Source: Rhizobium sp. Root1334
GTDB lineage: Bacteria > Pseudomonadota > Alphaproteobacteria > Rhizobiales > Rhizobiaceae
NCBI RefSeq assembly: GCF_001426665.1
Contig: NZ_LMEY01000027.1
Span: 224,439 to 288,438, forward strand
Direction of reading: 5' to 3'
Length of the DNA: 64,000 bases
A program made the position numbers and the translations under genes. The notes beneath the pieces are model-generated. The model made no database searches and was not told the origin of the DNA. It saw nothing but the letters and a program-made list of their open reading frames with translations. This document shows positions 61,646-64,000 of the stretch, piece by piece. How positions within the stretch are numbered: position 1 is the stretch's first letter; each line of letters opens with the position of its first letter.

Positions 61646-63100
61646 TCAGCGCGGCAGGGTCGTCGAGCCCATCAGGGCTTCATCGATCGCCCGAGCCGCC
61701 TGGCGGCCCTCGCGGATCGCCCAGACGACCAGTGATTGGCCACGGCGCACATCACCGGCTGCCCAGACCTTGTCGACCGAGGTCCGGTAGTCCTTGTCAT
61801 TGGCAGTCACGAAGGAGCCGCCGCGCTTGTCCTTGCCGATAACCAGCTTGTCGCCCAGATCCTTCAGCACGCTGTCCTTGCCCGGGCCGCTGAAGCCGAT
61901 GGCGATGAAGGCGAGATCGGCCTTGATGACAAACTCCGTACCGGCAATCGGCTTGCGGCGCTCATCGACCTGACAGCACTTGACGCCGGTCAGCACGCCG
62001 TCTTCGCCGACGAATTCAAGTGTCGCCACCTGGAACTCGCGCACGGCACCTTCGGCCTGCGATGACGAGGTGCGCATCTTGGTCGCCCAGAACGGCCAGA
62101 CGGCCAGCTTGTCTTCCTTTTCCGGCGGCTGCGGCCGGATGTCGAGCTGGGTGACCTTGACGGCGCCCTGGCGGAAGGCGGTGCCAACGCAGTCGGAGGC
62201 CGTATCGCCACCGCCGACAACGACGATGTGCTTCGCGCCGGCCAAGATCGGGTCCGACGGCCAGCCGGCGCTGTCGATGTTTTCGCGGCCGACACGGCGG
62301 TTCTGCTGGACGAGATAGGGCATCGCGTCATGCACGCCAGTGAATTCGACGCCTGGAATACCGGCATCGCGCGGCGTTTCCGCACCGCCGCAATAGAGCA
62401 CGGCATCGTGTTCGGCGATCAGGCTATCGACGGTGCGGTCGACACCAACGTTGACGCCGCAATGGAACGTCACGCCTTCGCCGCGCATCTGGTCAACGCG
62501 GCGGTCGATGAAGTTCTTCTCCATCTTGAAGTCCGGGATGCCGTAACGCAGCAGACCGCCGGGCTTGCTCTCGCGCTCGAACACGTGAACCTCATGACCA
62601 GCGCGGGCCAGCTGCTGAGCCGCTGCCATGCCGGCAGGGCCTGAACCGATGATCGCCACCTTCTTGCCGGTCTTTGTAAAAGCCGGTTGCGGCACGATGT
62701 AGCCCATTTCATAGGCCTTGTCGGCAATCGCCTGCTCGACGGTCTTGATCGCTACCGGCGCATCTTCAAGGTTCAGCGTGCAGGCTTCCTCGCAGGGCGC
62801 CGGGCAGATACGGCCGGTGAATTCCGGGAAATTGTTGGTCGAGTGCAGGTTGCGGATCGCCTCGTCCCAGTTGCCGGTATAGACCAGATCGTTCCAGTCA
62901 GGGATCTGGTTGTGCACCGGGCAGCCAGTCGGGCCGTGGCAATAGGGGATGCCACAGTCCATGCAGCGCGCCGCCTGTTTCTGCACTTCGGGTTCCGACA
63001 TCGGGATTGTGAATTCGCGGAAATGCCGGATGCGATCCGATGCCGGCTGATACTTCGCCAGCTGCCGGTCGATTTCCATGAAGCCTGTAACCTTGCCCAT
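61646..63100 (-). CDS. gltD: Glutamate synthase small subunit
   Basis: This 484-residue protein has the N-terminal cysteine cluster for iron-sulfur centres ([19 protein letters not shown], then CPAPCEEAC). The first nucleotide-binding motif is [14 protein letters not shown] and the second is [12 protein letters not shown]. It passes electrons from NADPH to the large subunit for glutamate synthesis from glutamine and 2-oxoglutarate. It follows gltB on the same strand with about 105 bp between. Confidence 0.96.
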   Translation of the reverse strand: MGKVTGFMEIDRQLAKYQPASDRIRHFREFTIPMSEPEVQKQAARCMDCGIPYCHGPTGCPVHNQIPDWNDLVYTGNWDEAIRNLHSTNNFPEFTGRICPAPCEEACTLNLEDAPVAIKTVEQAIADKAYEMGYIVPQPAFTKTGKKVAIIGSGPAGMAAAQQLARAGHEVHVFERESKPGGLLRYGIPDFKMEKNFIDRRVDQMRGEGVTFHCGVNVGVDRTVDSLIAEHDAVLYCGGAETPRDAGIPGVEFTGVHDAMPYLVQQNRRVGRENIDSAGWPSDPILAGAKHIVVVGGGDTASDCVGTAFRQGAVKVTQLDIRPQPPEKEDKLAVWPFWATKMRTSSSQAEGAVREFQVATLEFVGEDGVLTGVKCCQVDERRKPIAGTEFVIKADLAFIAIGFSGPGKDSVLKDLGDKLVIGKDKRGGSFVTANDKDYRTSVDKVWAAGDVRRGQSLVVWAIREGRQAARAIDEALMGSTTLPR

Positions 63101-63204
63101 CGTGAATTCCTGATATCTCTAATCCGAGTAGACGCTCGCTGTGAGCGCGCCAGATGCACCCCCGCGCCTTTCGGCCACCGGGGTGCGTTGTCACAGATCG
63201 GCGG

Positions 63205-64000
63205 TTATTCCGCCGCAATGCCCATCCGCATGCGCTCCATTTCCTCAAGCGCACGCCGGTATTCGATCGGCATGACCTTGCGGAATTTCGGCCGGAACTC
63301 GACCCAGTGATCGAGAATTTCCTTCGCACGGGGCGAGCCGGTGTAGTGCAGGTGATTGGAGATCAGCTGGTAAAGCCGCTCGTCGTCATGGCGCGTCATG
63401 TCGCCGGCGACATCGACCATGCCCTTGTGCATGAGGTCTCCGCCGTGATGATGCAGCTTCTCCAGCATGTCGTCTTCTTCCGGAACCGGCTCGAGTTCGA
63501 CCATCGCCATGTTGCAGCGCATGGGGAAGTCTTCACTCTCGTCCAGGACATAGGCGACGCCGCCCGACATGCCGGCTGCAAAGTTGCGGCCGGTTTCGCC
63601 GAGCACCACGACAACACCGCCGGTCATGTATTCGCAGCCATGGTCGCCCACGCCTTCGACAACCGCGATGGCGCCGGAGTTGCGCACGGCGAAGCGTTCA
63701 CCGGCAACACCGTTGAAGTAGCACTCGCCGGAGATCGCGCCGTAAAGCACGGTGTTGCCAACGATGATCGACTTGGCAGCGACGATCTTGGAATTTTCCG
63801 GCGGGCGCACGACGATGCGGCCACCCGAGAGCCCCTTGCCGACATAGTCGTTGCCGTCACCGATCAGCTCAAAGGTGATGCCGTTCGCCAGGAACGCGCC
63901 GAAGGATTGTCCAGCCGTACCGGTGAGCTTCACCGTGATCGTATCATCCTTCAGGCCCTTGTGACGGTAACGCTTGGCCACTTCACCGGAGAGCATCGCA
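63205..64000 (-). CDS. gltB: Glutamate synthase large subunit, C-terminal part (5' part outside window)
   Basis: The visible 264 or so residues are the C-terminal beta-helix domain ([31 protein letters not shown] and [21 protein letters not shown]) and the helical tail ([24 protein letters not shown]). The frame is open at the window edge, so the amidotransferase and FMN domains lie beyond 64000. With gltD it forms NADPH-dependent glutamate synthase. Confidence 0.96.
   Translation of the reverse strand, partial: AMLSGEVAKRYRHKGLKDDTITVKLTGTAGQSFGAFLANGITFELIGDGNDYVGKGLSGGRIVVRPPENSKIVAAKSIIVGNTVLYGAISGECYFNGVAGERFAVRNSGAIAVVEGVGDHGCEYMTGGVVVVLGETGRNFAAGMSGGVAYVLDESEDFPMRCNMAMVELEPVPEEDDMLEKLHHHGGDLMHKGMVDVAGDMTRHDDERLYQLISNHLHYTGSPRAKEILDHWVEFRPKFRKVMPIEYRRALEEMERMRMGIAAE

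Noticed and set aside
1..64000. CRISPR arrays, tRNA or rRNA genes
   Set aside because: I saw no regularly spaced direct repeats and no tRNA cloverleaf or rRNA signature; the element is not in a tRNA gene.

Overview
The window is chromosomal DNA of an alphaproteobacterium of the order Hyphomicrobiales, most likely a Rhizobiaceae member (Rhizobium, Agrobacterium, Shinella or Ensifer-like). The basis is a GapR/DUF2312 gene, DUF1244, an Omp10-type lipoprotein like that of Brucella, homospermidine synthase, DUF882 and DUF459 proteins, rhizobial-type intergenic palindromes and generally GC-rich codon use. Everything here rests on reading the sequence and on recalled family knowledge; no database search was run.

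Region 1 (1-1124) and region 3 (27483-64000) are ordinary core chromosome. Region 2 (about 1125-27482, 26.4 kb) is an integrated mobile element sitting inside the host gapR gene. The first 45 codons of gapR end at 1124 and the remaining 42 codons start at 27489. A 6-bp sequence GGCTTC flanks both junctions, followed by a 9/10-matching terminal inverted repeat (TAATCACCCC / TATTCACCCC). Joining the halves across one GGCTTC restores an 87-residue GapR in frame. About 180 bp inside its left end the element carries its own full-length gapR homologue, whose equivalent of the target core is changed to GGCTAC.

At its right end the element has three overlapping genes read inward: a 475-aa tyrosine recombinase, a 1113-aa tyrosine recombinase with a cysteine-rich tail, and a 259-aa protein without recombinase residues. 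This arrangement recalls Tn554 TnpABC and the gamma-mobile-trio islands. A hairpin-rich non-coding stretch of about 760 bp lies between the trio and the right end. The cargo looks like a defence island plus a metabolic block: a three-gene operon with a PD-(D/E)XK-like protein (1596-4377); a divergent small PD-(D/E)XK protein (4633-5154); a double-HTH regulator divergent from a DUF6634-like protein, a soluble FtsH-like AAA+/M41 protease and a metallophosphoesterase (5270-9261); a DUF3302/HlyD/DUF1254/DUF1254 envelope block (9556-13357); a Gabija-like OLD nuclease/UvrD helicase pair (14151-18271); an arylsulfatase (18508-20112); and an IS66 relic (20262-21130).

Region 3 holds methionine sulfoxide repair (msrA, msrB), a DUF882 murein hydrolase-like protein, an NtrC-type regulator, oligoendopeptidase F, the pabB/pabC-like folate pair, a PAS-GGDEF cyclase, and a complete tyrosine/homogentisate pathway (hpd, hmgA, fah, maiA, with Lrp and MarR regulators). 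It continues with homospermidine synthase, an Omp10 lipoprotein, a 5'-nucleotidase/LysM fusion, hemH, the queCDE operon under a probable preQ1 riboswitch, an SPFH/NfeD pair, an outer-membrane barrel, galU, a lytic transglycosylase, a DUF459 SGNH protein, a DegP protease, gltD and the 3' part of gltB. I saw no rRNA, tRNA or CRISPR array.
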